Shown piece by piece: positions 1-6,031 of a stretch of 6,203 nt of DNA. Under the pieces are notes generated by a model, which was given only the letters and a program-made list of their open reading frames with translations, was not told where the DNA came from and searched no databases. The stretch spans positions 1-6,203 of the forward strand of contig QMZU01000043.1 of the NCBI GenBank assembly GCA_003663345.1, written 5' to 3'. Both the position numbers and the translations under genes were made by a program. The stretch is from Candidatus Aenigmatarchaeota archaeon (lineage in GTDB: Archaea; Aenigmatarchaeota; Aenigmatarchaeia; PWEA01; B50-G16). Positions within the stretch are counted from its first letter, which is position 1, and the number at the start of each line of letters is the position of its first letter.

Positions 1-10
1 GAGTAGAAGA

Positions 11-1198
11 TTGGCGCCCAAATATAAGAGAAAGGCATATACAGAAGTTAAGAAGCTCTTTGCTAGAAGACAGATAACAGTTATATCGGGCTTGAGAAGG
101 GTGGGAAAATCCACATTGATGTACCAACTCATCGATGAACTTCTGAAGGATAAAAGACCCGAAAGAATATTATACTTTTCATTTGACGAAAGGGTGAAAG
201 GGGTTTTGGATGTTTTGAAGGAGTATTCGGAGCTAACAGGAGTTGACTGGAGAAAAGAAAAATGTTTTCTATTTTTCGATGAGATTCAAAAATTGCCAGA
301 CTGGAGCAACAAAATAAAGATCATCTATGATAATTTTCCCAATCTGAAAATAACGGTCTCCGGTTCGAGCAGTTTCCATCTCGAAAGGGAAGCAAAAATG
401 AATCTAGCGGGAAGACATTTCGTGGTGAATCTCGAACCATTGAACTTTGTTGAGTACCTTGAGATGAGAAAGAGTAGAATCGATTTGGAGAGAATTAAGT
501 TATGGGAGGAGGATATAAAAAAGGAATTCAAAAATTATCTTCTCAAACCCTTTCCTGAGATAGTGGGTCTAAAGGAGTCAAATCTGATTAAAAGTTACAT
601 AAAGGACAATGTTATAGAGAAAGTTCTGAAAATAGACCTGCCAGAGAGGTTCAAAGATATAAATGAAGAACTATTGGTCACACTTGTAGAGATTTTTTAT
701 GACAGACCTGGGATGTACATAAATTACGATGAGATTTCAAAAGAGTTGAGAGTGAGTAAGAAGAAACTCTTTCAGCATGTTCATTATTTGGAGTTTGCCT
801 ATATCATTAGAAGAGTAAAAAATTTCAGACCAAAGATAAGGGTAACCTCAAGAAAGCTTCAACGTGTATACCCATTCCATTGGGCACTGAGATTCGGATG
901 GAATGGAAAAATCGACTCCGAAACGATTGTGGCGAGTCTTCTAGACGCGAAATATTATTGGAGGAAGGACGGAAAGGAGGTCGATTTTCTAAAGGTTAAC
1001 GAAAAAATTCTACCGGTTGAGGTCAAAGAGAGTTCTAAAGTGAGAAGGACTGAACTTAAATCATTAATCTATTTCATGAGAAGATTCAATCTTAAAGAAG
1101 GCCTTGTTATTTATAATGGGGAGGAGGAAACCTTAGAAATAAACAGCTTTATCATAAAGAAAACTCCTATCTGGAAACTTTTCCTAGCAAAACGGTAG
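11..1198 (+). CDS. AAA_14/DUF4143-type ATPase (COG1373-like), 5' end uncertain
   Basis: The 395-residue protein has the layout of the archaeal/bacterial AAA_14 + DUF4143 ATPases. A Walker A motif GLRRVGKST is at residues 27-35 and a Walker B motif CFLFFDEI at 85-92 (D90, E91). A sensor-1-like SGSSS lies at 117-121 and LAGR at 132-135, followed by the family-typical EPLNFVEYL. Residues about 236-270 resemble a winged helix. The C-terminus has GKEVDF (321-326) and PVEVKES (335-341), the E-x-D...E-x-K pattern of the nuclease-like DUF4143 fold. The family's role is poorly defined, so no substrate can be given. The TTG start at 11 lacks a convincing Shine-Dalgarno site and the frame stays open to the window edge, so the true start may lie upstream. 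The TAG stop directly abuts the EF-2 stop on the other strand. The gene is visibly more AT-rich and AGA/AGG-rich than its ribosomal neighbours, which fits horizontal acquisition. Confidence 0.85.
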   Translation: MAPKYKRKAYTEVKKLFARRQITVISGLRRVGKSTLMYQLIDELLKDKRPERILYFSFDERVKGVLDVLKEYSELTGVDWRKEKCFLFFDEIQKLPDWSNKIKIIYDNFPNLKITVSGSSSFHLEREAKMNLAGRHFVVNLEPLNFVEYLEMRKSRIDLERIKLWEEDIKKEFKNYLLKPFPEIVGLKESNLIKSYIKDNVIEKVLKIDLPERFKDINEELLVTLVEIFYDRPGMYINYDEISKELRVSKKKLFQHVHYLEFAYIIRRVKNFRPKIRVTSRKLQRVYPFHWALRFGWNGKIDSETIVASLLDAKYYWRKDGKEVDFLKVNEKILPVEVKESSKVRRTELKSLIYFMRRFNLKEGLVIYNGEEETLEINSFIIKKTPIWKLFLAKR

Positions 1199-2812
1199 TC
1201 ACTCGGGCTTCGGGAACTCCGGGCTCAGACCCTTTCTCTTTCTGATCTCTGTAACTGTCTTCTCCAGGAGCTCCTGGGGTATCTTCTCGAATATCACATC
1301 AACCAGGAAGTAGAAGCCCTTACCACCTGTTGCTGATTTGAGCTCACCCTCGAACCCGAACATCTCGGCCACCGGTAACTTCACCTTTAACACAGTTGTC
1401 CCTTCCTCGTTTATAACCTCGAGTATCTCCCCTCTGCGGTTCTGGACCTCCCTCATTGCGTTTCCCATGGTCTCCTGAGGAGTGTCTATCCTTATTATCT
1501 GCTTCGGTTCGAGGAGCGTTGGATTCGCCTTCAGCATAGCATTCTTTATCGCGAACCTAACAGCAGGGATGACCTGAGCAGGTCCCCTGTGTATAGCATC
1601 CTCGTGAAGCTTTGCATCCACGAGTCTCACTATCATTGCAGCCACAGGTTCCTTGCAGACCGGCCCTTCATTGCAGACATCCTTGAAAGCCTGCTTCAGA
1701 AGCTCCATAACCTCGTTGAGATATTGAATTCCTTTCGTGACGTCTGTGAGTATGTTTTTTTCATAAATCATTACAACGCCTTTGGCATCCTCCTCACTCA
1801 TTCCAAGCTCCCTGAGCTTCTTCGTGAGCTCCACATCCTTGCCCTTTACCTCAACATCCGTTATCTCGCCCCTGACCATCGCCTGGTAAACCTCTTCAGG
1901 TAGCGGCTCGACCTCTATGTAGAACCGGTTGTGTTTGTTGGGACTCTTTCCCTCTTCAGGCCCTGCCTTGCTTCTTATGGTCTCGCGATAAACCACTATT
2001 GGGGGCGAGACCGATATCTCTATACCCCGGTCCTTCAGACCCCTCTCGACCTTTGCCTCTATGTGAAGCTCACCCAGACCGGATATGAGGTGTTCACCTG
2101 TTTCCTGATTTATCTCAACGGTGAGGGTCGGATCCTCCCTGCTTATCTTCCTTAAAAATTCTATCACTTTTGGAAGGTCCTTGGTGTGCTTTGCCTCTAT
2201 TGCTTTGGTCACCACCGGCTCGAATATATGCTGTATCCCCTCAAATGGCTGTATAATTTTATCAGGATTGCAGAGGGTCTCACCAGAAAACGCATCAGAT
2301 AGTCCCACAAGACCGACTATATTACCGGCAGGGACCTCTTCCATCGGTATTCTCTCCTGGCCCTTGTATATACAGACCTGCTGGACTCTCTGCTTCTTGT
2401 GCTGACCGACGAGATACACTTCCTGACCTTTCCTTATCCGACCGGAAAAGACACGGGCTGTGGCAACAGAACCTGCATGAGGATCATCATATATCTTGGT
2501 TATAACAACGGCCAGCTCCCCGTTCGGGTCACAGTTCAGCATCGCCTTTCCAACATCCGACTCAGGGTCACCGGGCCAGATTTTCTTTATCCTGTATTTC
2601 TGTGCTTCAACAGGATTTGGCAGGTGTCTTATAACCATGTCCAGAACTATGACATGAAGCGGGGCCTTCTCCTTCAATTCCTTATCATTTCCGGAGAGGC
2701 TCTTTTCAATTATATCCTTAAAGGTTATTCCGGTCTTCTGCATGTACGGGAGTGATATTGCCCAGTTCCTGAGAGCCGAGCCAAAGGCAACGCTCCCGTC
2801 CTCGACCTTCAC
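1199..2812 (-). CDS. fusA: Elongation factor 2, C-terminal part (G5 motif, domains II-V), downstream of an in-frame stop
   Basis: This is the larger part of archaeal EF-2, the GTPase that drives ribosomal translocation. It is in the same frame as the part upstream of the TAA at 2843-2845. Numbered as one 728-codon gene, the G5 motif GSAL is at 202-205 and domain II (GSVATARVFSG) starts near 305. Domain III carries SGLGELHIEAK near 435-445. Domain IV has DAIHRGPAQ with the diphthamide histidine at 599 (codon 1589-1591). Domain V begins near LEPKQIIRIDTP at 625, and the protein ends RKRKGLSPEFPKPE. No other stop or frameshift is seen. The first possible start after the TAA is the GTG at 2812-2810. 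It has GAGGAGG upstream, but 17 nt away, which is long for a Shine-Dalgarno site. A protein made from this start alone would lack the P-loop and could not bind GTP normally. Coding sequence resumes at 2842 if the stop is read through or is an error. Confidence 0.93.
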   Translation of the reverse strand: MKVEDGSVAFGSALRNWAISLPYMQKTGITFKDIIEKSLSGNDKELKEKAPLHVIVLDMVIRHLPNPVEAQKYRIKKIWPGDPESDVGKAMLNCDPNGELAVVITKIYDDPHAGSVATARVFSGRIRKGQEVYLVGQHKKQRVQQVCIYKGQERIPMEEVPAGNIVGLVGLSDAFSGETLCNPDKIIQPFEGIQHIFEPVVTKAIEAKHTKDLPKVIEFLRKISREDPTLTVEINQETGEHLISGLGELHIEAKVERGLKDRGIEISVSPPIVVYRETIRSKAGPEEGKSPNKHNRFYIEVEPLPEEVYQAMVRGEITDVEVKGKDVELTKKLRELGMSEEDAKGVVMIYEKNILTDVTKGIQYLNEVMELLKQAFKDVCNEGPVCKEPVAAMIVRLVDAKLHEDAIHRGPAQVIPAVRFAIKNAMLKANPTLLEPKQIIRIDTPQETMGNAMREVQNRRGEILEVINEEGTTVLKVKLPVAEMFGFEGELKSATGGKGFYFLVDVIFEKIPQELLEKTVTEIRKRKGLSPEFPKPE

Positions 2813-2842
2813 GGTCCACTTCTTGTAGTCCTCCTCGGCGAA

Positions 2843-2845
2843 TTA
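2843..2845 (-). other. In-frame TAA stop codon interrupting EF-2
   Basis: The minus strand reads ATA AGG TAA TTC GCC GAG, with EF-2-like sequence in one frame on both sides. TAA also ends uS12 and uS7 in this window, so it works as an ordinary stop here and general reassignment of TAA is unlikely. Confidence 0.9.
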
Positions 2846-3385
2846 CCTTATCAGGTTGTTAACCTCACCTATTATCTTCATGAACCGTTTCTGCATCTCC
2901 TCAGGTGTGAGCTCAAGCTCCTTTATCATCCTGTCAACCTTGTTTATGAAGAGAACAGGTTTAACCCTTTCCTTCAGAGCCTGCCTCAGAACCGTTTCGG
3001 TCTGTGGCATCGCTCCCTCAACAGCATCCACAACAACCACAGCCCCGTCCACCGCTCTCATTGCTCTTGTGACATCACCACCGAAATCCACGTGACCGGG
3101 GGTGTCTATCATGTTTATCAGATAAAAATTGTTCTCAAACTCGTGAACCATTGAAACGTTCGCGCTGTATATTGTTATCCCCCTCTCCTGCTCCTGAGCA
3201 TCAAAGTCCATGAAGAGCTGTCTTCCGGCCAGTTCTTCGGAAATCATACCGGCGCCAGCCAGAAGGTTATCCGAAAGCGTTGTCTTTCCGTGGTCGATGT
3301 GCGCCACTATCCCTATGTTCCGGATAAACTCAGGTTTTTCCATCAGCTCTTTAGCCTTCTGTACAAGGTCAACCTTCTTTGCCAT
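2843..3385 (-). CDS. fusA: Elongation factor 2, N-terminal part of the G domain, ending at a premature TAA
   Basis: The 180 codons match the start of archaeal EF-2. They carry G1 AHIDHGKTT (28-36), G2 RGITI (68-72), G3 DTPGH (94-98) and G4 NKVD (148-151). The frame then ends in TAA at 2845-2843, inside the segment linking G4 to G5. It continues in the same frame with FAEEDYKKW and then the normal VKVEDGSVAFGSA. Archaeal homologues usually have a lysine or another polar residue where the stop stands, and the spacing is otherwise normal, so a single-base change is the simplest description. The ATG at 3385 is the family start ([15 protein letters not shown]) and has GGTGG at 3394-3390, 4 nt upstream. 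A separate TATA box suggests transcription independent of the uS12-uS7 operon. As a stand-alone product the piece would lack G5 and be non-functional. The break may instead be a sequencing or assembly error. Confidence 0.92.
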   Translation of the reverse strand: MAKKVDLVQKAKELMEKPEFIRNIGIVAHIDHGKTTLSDNLLAGAGMISEELAGRQLFMDFDAQEQERGITIYSANVSMVHEFENNFYLINMIDTPGHVDFGGDVTRAMRAVDGAVVVVDAVEGAMPQTETVLRQALKERVKPVLFINKVDRMIKELELTPEEMQKRFMKIIGEVNNLIR

Positions 3386-3389
3386 ACAA

Positions 3390-3394
3390 CCACC
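3390..3394 (-). promoter_or_regulatory. Shine-Dalgarno site of EF-2
   Basis: GGTGG on the minus strand lies 4 nt before the EF-2 ATG. It can pair partly with the anti-SD end of archaeal 16S rRNA and supports the start at 3385. Confidence 0.55.
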
Positions 3395-3421
3395 AAACGT
3401 GTTCTATTTTAACGGGCTAGG

Positions 3422-3437
3422 ATTTAAATACTTTTCT
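3422..3437 (-). promoter_or_regulatory. Probable EF-2 promoter (BRE/TATA)
   Basis: The minus strand has TATTTAAAT at 3430-3422, preceded by the purine-rich AGAAAAG (3437-3431) as a BRE-like element. Transcription starting about 25 nt downstream would begin near 3400, giving a short leader that contains the GGTGG site. Called by pattern and spacing only. Confidence 0.6.
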
Positions 3438-3451
3438 TGAATCTTGTCAAG
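3436..3451. repeat. Inverted repeat between the divergent TATA boxes
   Basis: CTTGA (3436-3440) and TCAAG (3447-3451) are perfect inverted arms separated by 6 nt. The element abuts the BRE-like sequence of the EF-2 promoter and ends just before the TATA box of the 277-aa gene. It could be an operator, but the arms are short and chance is possible. Confidence 0.4.
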
Positions 3452-3460
3452 TTAAATAAT
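3452..3460 (+). promoter_or_regulatory. Probable TATA box of the 277-aa gene; leaderless transcript likely
   Basis: TTAAATAAT is centred about 25 nt before the ATG at 3481, so transcription would start at or next to the start codon. No Shine-Dalgarno sequence precedes the ATG, which agrees with a leaderless mRNA. Confidence 0.55.
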
Positions 3461-3477
3461 TTCCGGTTCAATTATTT
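3454..3477. repeat. Perfect 8-bp inverted repeat over the TATA box and start site
   Basis: AAATAATT (3454-3461) and AATTATTT (3470-3477) are exact reverse complements separated by 8 nt. The left arm overlaps the TATA box and the right arm ends 3 nt before the ATG. A dimeric repressor bound here would block promoter access. The AT-rich arms make chance occurrence possible. Confidence 0.5.
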
Positions 3478-3480
3478 CTT

Positions 3481-4314
3481 ATGAAGAGAATTGGGACCCT
3501 GGATATGAAGCTGGAGAAGGTCGAGGAGGGAATCCTATACTACAGAACAGATATCTCTATCAGCGGCAGAAAAACCTCAGCCCTCTTACCGAGATACCAC
3601 CCATTTCTTGGATGGATAGAAATGTTCGGATTTCCACCCCAACACAGGTGGCTGGTTTTAAAATCAATGAAGCCCTTCGAGCGGAGCGCAAAACTCGTTG
3701 TGAACGGTGAGAAGTTCGATGAAGCCATCAGGTTCAACACATCCCCCCTCACCAGGGAACACCTCATATCGGTTCACAGAGAAAATAGGGATATGTTTGA
3801 AGATTTTCACTTTTACGAGAACTACTCAAATGTTCCTGAGGAGGTTATTGCTCGCGGTTACTTCTCACACTCAGACGGGATATACACGTACCTATCACGC
3901 GAGAGTGGATTTGATAGTGAGAGGCTGAACCTTCAGGAACCACCACTTGACCTCATAGAGGCTCAGGAGCATTTCATAGAGACCATGATAGGGAAATATG
4001 GAGAGCCAGATTCCATCTGGTTGAAGGAGTTCAGCGCTTCAGGTGTGAAACCTCCGCTCTACTACAGAATCTTTCCTGCAGATGATCTCTTTGAAGTGGA
4101 GGCTGCAAACGGGTGGATTCTGGAGCTCGGTTATCTGAACAAAGAGGGAGATGAAATAGACAGAATTCACGGTGAATGGCATAAACTCATGAGCGTGAAC
4201 CAGAAACTCTTCTATGTAAAGGAGGGTGGATGGAAATCCAAAAATGTTGAGATTAATGGAGAAAATGTCAGGGTGAAGGACAGGTATAATAAGGAACTCT
4301 TCATTTACAAATAG
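3481..4314 (+). CDS. Hypothetical protein, 277 aa, inserted between uS7 and EF-2
   Basis: I do not recognise this protein. It begins MKRIGTLDMKLEKVEEGILYY, is rich in charged and aromatic residues, and contains no cysteine. It has no signal peptide, no hydrophobic membrane segment and no nucleotide-binding or obvious catalytic motif. It looks like a soluble cytosolic protein, with a strand-rich N-terminal third and another short strand-rich stretch at the end (VEINGENVRVKD). The ATG is preceded by a TATA box at leaderless distance and by no Shine-Dalgarno site. The gene runs opposite to its neighbours. It is divergent from EF-2 across 95 bp and convergent with uS7, with 2 nt between the two stop codons. 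Coding potential is supported by its length, its normal-looking composition and its promoter. A perfect palindrome over the promoter suggests regulation. Its position inside a usually conserved translation cluster suggests insertion by rearrangement. Confidence 0.85.
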   Translation: MKRIGTLDMKLEKVEEGILYYRTDISISGRKTSALLPRYHPFLGWIEMFGFPPQHRWLVLKSMKPFERSAKLVVNGEKFDEAIRFNTSPLTREHLISVHRENRDMFEDFHFYENYSNVPEEVIARGYFSHSDGIYTYLSRESGFDSERLNLQEPPLDLIEAQEHFIETMIGKYGEPDSIWLKEFSASGVKPPLYYRIFPADDLFEVEAANGWILELGYLNKEGDEIDRIHGEWHKLMSVNQKLFYVKEGGWKSKNVEINGENVRVKDRYNKELFIYK

Positions 4315-4316
4315 AA

Positions 4317-4919
4317 TTATCGGGCACCTTCCGCCTCTCTCTCCAGCCTCTCCTTCTCGGATATGGCAAAGGAATCTTTGGAGTTATTGTAAGCGTTTAT
4401 TATCTCCTCGGCCAGATAGTCTGCCATTCCTTTATTACCTTTCATGACCTTCCTGTATGCTCCCTGGACCATGTATCTCAGAGCCAGGTCAACCCTTCTC
4501 TGGGGGGATGTTATGACCGCTTTCCTGGTGATTATTGAACCAACCCGATAGGAGCTGACCTCCTCCCTGAGCGCAGCGTTCTCCACAGCCTTCACGAAGA
4601 CCTCTATTGGATTCTTCTTCAGTTTTTTCTCAATAATTTCGAAGCACTCCTTGACTATATTATATACAGCTTCACTGTGACCGGAACACTTGGCTGAGCT
4701 TATTCTGTGCCTCTTCCCCCGGTGACCCGGGACAAAGAGGTGGTTCATCAACCTTTCCACAATATTCACTTCTGATTTGTAAAATTGTTTCGAAGCATGT
4801 CTGCCATGTGATATCCTGGGGACCACAACCGGCTTGAGACTTATGTAATCCTTTATTCCCGGGTCCTTGACCTCAATACCTTCAGTGGACCATCTGTTGA
4901 ACATCTTTATCTCGGACAT
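4317..4919 (-). CDS. rps7: 30S ribosomal protein uS7 (S7)
   Basis: uS7 is the primary binding protein of the 16S rRNA 3' major domain, in the small-subunit head near the E site. The 200-residue length is within the archaeal range. Recognisable family segments are EVKDPGIKDYISLKPVVVPR near 16-35, GRHASK near 39-44, VERLMNHL near 54-61, YNIVKECFEII near 86-96, NPIEVFVKAVENAALREE near 102-119, and the signature SPQRRVDLALRYM near 138-150. The usual ENAAPREE here reads ENAALREE. The gene follows uS12 after a 4-nt spacer and has GAGGT as Shine-Dalgarno site across the end of uS12, indicating cotranscription and coupled translation. In most archaea EF-2 follows on the same strand. Here the next gene is an opposite-strand unknown gene. 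Confidence 0.96.
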   Translation of the reverse strand: MSEIKMFNRWSTEGIEVKDPGIKDYISLKPVVVPRISHGRHASKQFYKSEVNIVERLMNHLFVPGHRGKRHRISSAKCSGHSEAVYNIVKECFEIIEKKLKKNPIEVFVKAVENAALREEVSSYRVGSIITRKAVITSPQRRVDLALRYMVQGAYRKVMKGNKGMADYLAEEIINAYNNSKDSFAISEKERLEREAEGAR

Positions 4920-4923
4920 GACA

Positions 4924-5349
4924 TTACCTCTGTGGCTTCTGCTTCTTTCCTTTCAGGAGCTCTTCAAGTGAGATGCCGTTAACTTTTATGACCTTCCACT
5001 TCACACCCCAGAGGTCACCCATCGCACCACCCTGGCTACCACCAAGCCCTACAACTGTGACCTCATCGTGCTCATCTATGAACTGTATGGCCTTATCACC
5101 AGGAACGAAAGCCGTGATCTGCTTACCGTTCTTTATCAGCTGTATCCTAACGCACTTACGGAGAGCGGAGTTGGGTTGCTTTGCCTCAACAGTCCTCTTC
5201 TCCAGAACGATTCCCCTGGCCTGGGGTGCGCCCTCAAGAGGATCCTTCTTCTTCTTTATGTCAAGCATCCTGTTCTTGAAACCGGTCTCTTTCCATCTCA
5301 TTCTCTTTCTGTTCGTCATCAACTTCCTTGCAGCAAACATACCTGGCAT
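4924..5349 (-). CDS. rps12: 30S ribosomal protein uS12 (S12)
   Basis: uS12 is the decoding-centre protein of the small subunit. The archaeal family start [10 protein letters not shown] sets the ATG at 5349 and gives 141 residues, close to the archaeal norm. An upstream in-frame ATG at 5403 would add 18 unrelated residues and overlap the zinc-ribbon gene, so I reject it. Seen in the sequence are [16 protein letters not shown] (36-51), the decoding loop KQPNSA (57-62), [17 protein letters not shown] and FIDEHDEV. The second decoding loop reads GDLWGVKW (111-118), where most family members have GDIPGVR; W114 stands at the position of E. coli P90. The gene starts 4 nt after the stop of the zinc-ribbon gene, with only a weak GTGAT pairing site across that stop, and is followed 4 nt later by uS7. 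Confidence 0.95.
   Translation of the reverse strand: MPGMFAARKLMTNRKRMRWKETGFKNRMLDIKKKKDPLEGAPQARGIVLEKRTVEAKQPNSALRKCVRIQLIKNGKQITAFVPGDKAIQFIDEHDEVTVVGLGGSQGGAMGDLWGVKWKVIKVNGISLEELLKGKKQKPQR
4926..4930 (-). promoter_or_regulatory. Shine-Dalgarno site of uS7 overlapping the uS12 stop
   Basis: The minus strand reads GAGGTAATGTCATG. GAGGT ends 6 nt before the uS7 ATG and shares its T with the TAA stop of uS12. This fixes the uS7 start at 4919 and points to coupled translation. Confidence 0.7.
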
Positions 5350-5353
5350 GATA

Positions 5354-5518
5354 TCACGGCCCCACAAAACCACATTTCTCGCATTTATAATGGTTCTTGA
5401 CACGCCTGCATTTCTTGCACCTTATTATTTCGGTCTCTCCGCAGTTTGGACACTCAAATCTGACAAAATCATCCTCGCTGATGAGATTTACCCCGCAGGT
5501 AGAGCATACTATCTCCAT
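5354..5518 (-). CDS. Small zinc-ribbon protein (HVO_2753/COG2888-like), 54 aa
   Basis: This short gene reads [17 protein letters not shown] and ends [10 protein letters not shown] before TGA. It has four CxxC pairs: C5/C8, C23/C26 (FECPNCGE), C34/C37 (RCKKC) and C46/C49. This is the arrangement of the archaeal HVO_2753/COG2888 family, predicted Zn-ribbon proteins linked to RNA binding and translation, which hold two zinc ions. The length of 54 codons and the ending CGFxGP are typical. It is the first gene of a minus-strand operon with uS12 and uS7. Its TGA is 4 nt before the uS12 ATG, and a TATA box lies about 40 nt upstream of its ATG. No strong Shine-Dalgarno site is seen. From memory, this family is more often found beside the EF-1 beta gene. 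A role in ribosome function or translation control is inferred from family and context. Confidence 0.88.
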   Translation of the reverse strand: MEIVCSTCGVNLISEDDFVRFECPNCGETEIIRCKKCRRVKNHYKCEKCGFVGP

Positions 5519-5556
5519 GTTGAACCACTTCAGATACTTCCTATAAAATGGGAATA

Positions 5557-5572
5557 CATATAAAACTTTCGG
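5557..5572 (-). promoter_or_regulatory. Probable promoter of the zinc-ribbon-uS12-uS7 operon
   Basis: The minus strand reads CCGAAAG (5572-5566, BRE-like) directly followed by TTTTATATG (5565-5557, TATA). Transcription about 25 nt downstream would start near 5535 and leave a leader of roughly 15-20 nt before the ATG at 5518. Confidence 0.65.
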
Positions 5573-5614
5573 ATTCTTTCAGTTTCCGATTTGTAAAATT
5601 ACTTCGTTTGTCAA

Positions 5615-5624
5615 TTTTTATTAA
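5615..5624 (+). promoter_or_regulatory. Possible TATA box of the 121-aa gene; leaderless transcript likely
   Basis: TTTTTATTAA is centred about 27 nt before the ATG at 5647. No Shine-Dalgarno site precedes that ATG (CTTCTAAAAATTACTC), so a leaderless mRNA is likely. The whole stretch is AT-rich, which limits confidence. Confidence 0.45.
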
Positions 5625-5646
5625 GTTTTACTTCTAAAAATTACTC

Positions 5647-6012
5647 ATGAAAGATTTCATAAATCTAACAATAGAAGATATAGAAAGGTTAAAAAAAGAA
5701 TTGGAAAAAATGCATCAGAAAACGAGGGAAACACTCATTCCATTCATGAGCGAGAAAGATATTGATTTGCTGGAGAACACGACAGTGGAGATATCAGTAG
5801 AAATATCACACGATGAAAGAAAAACCACAGAAATAAAGGAGAGGTCCTTGGCGGATTATCTTTCCTTTAAGTTACAGAATCCTCAGTATGACGTCCCATT
5901 TGAGAATAAGGATGGAACTATATATACACATAATCCGGATAGTGTGGGGTTTTTCCAGCTTTGGCGGATGCATAACAGAGATATACTGCTAAGGTATTTA
6001 GAGACTTGTTGA
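5647..6012 (+). CDS. Hypothetical protein, 121 aa
   Basis: I do not recognise this protein. The first 35 or so residues (DIERLKKELEKMHQKTRET) are charged and helical, possibly a short coiled coil. A strand-like segment VEISVEISHDERKTTEI follows at about 47-63. A more aromatic C-terminal half contains DYLSFKLQNPQYDVPF and FFQLWRMHNRDILLRYLE. The only cysteine is the last residue. No signal peptide, membrane segment or catalytic motif is seen. The gene is AT-rich like the ATPase at the other end of the window and unlike the ribosomal genes. It is divergent from the zinc-ribbon operon and ends 19 nt before the tRNA gene on the same strand. Its position next to a tRNA and its composition fit acquired DNA, but this is inference. 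Support for coding is the clean frame and the plausible leaderless promoter. Confidence 0.7.
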   Translation: MKDFINLTIEDIERLKKELEKMHQKTRETLIPFMSEKDIDLLENTTVEISVEISHDERKTTEIKERSLADYLSFKLQNPQYDVPFENKDGTIYTHNPDSVGFFQLWRMHNRDILLRYLETC

Positions 6013-6031
6013 AAACCCTTTCTATCAATAT

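Noticed and set aside
1589..2755. Several plus-strand open frames of 74-118 codons opposite EF-2
   Set aside because: They are antisense to strongly conserved EF-2 codons and show no recognisable domains.
2843..2845. Pyrrolysine or selenocysteine read-through of the EF-2 stop
   Set aside because: Those use TAG and TGA; this codon is TAA. TAG and TGA also end ordinary genes in the window.
2812..2845. A frameshift or intein as the cause of the EF-2 break
   Set aside because: Both parts are in the same frame with normal spacing, and there is no inserted sequence.
5350..5403. An 18-residue N-terminal extension of uS12 from an upstream ATG at 5403
   Set aside because: The family start [10 protein letters not shown] is at 5349. 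The extension has no uS12 similarity and overlaps the last third of the zinc-ribbon gene.
4973..5563. A 196-codon plus-strand open frame rich in proline, serine and phenylalanine
   Set aside because: It is the antisense shadow of uS12 and the zinc-ribbon gene.
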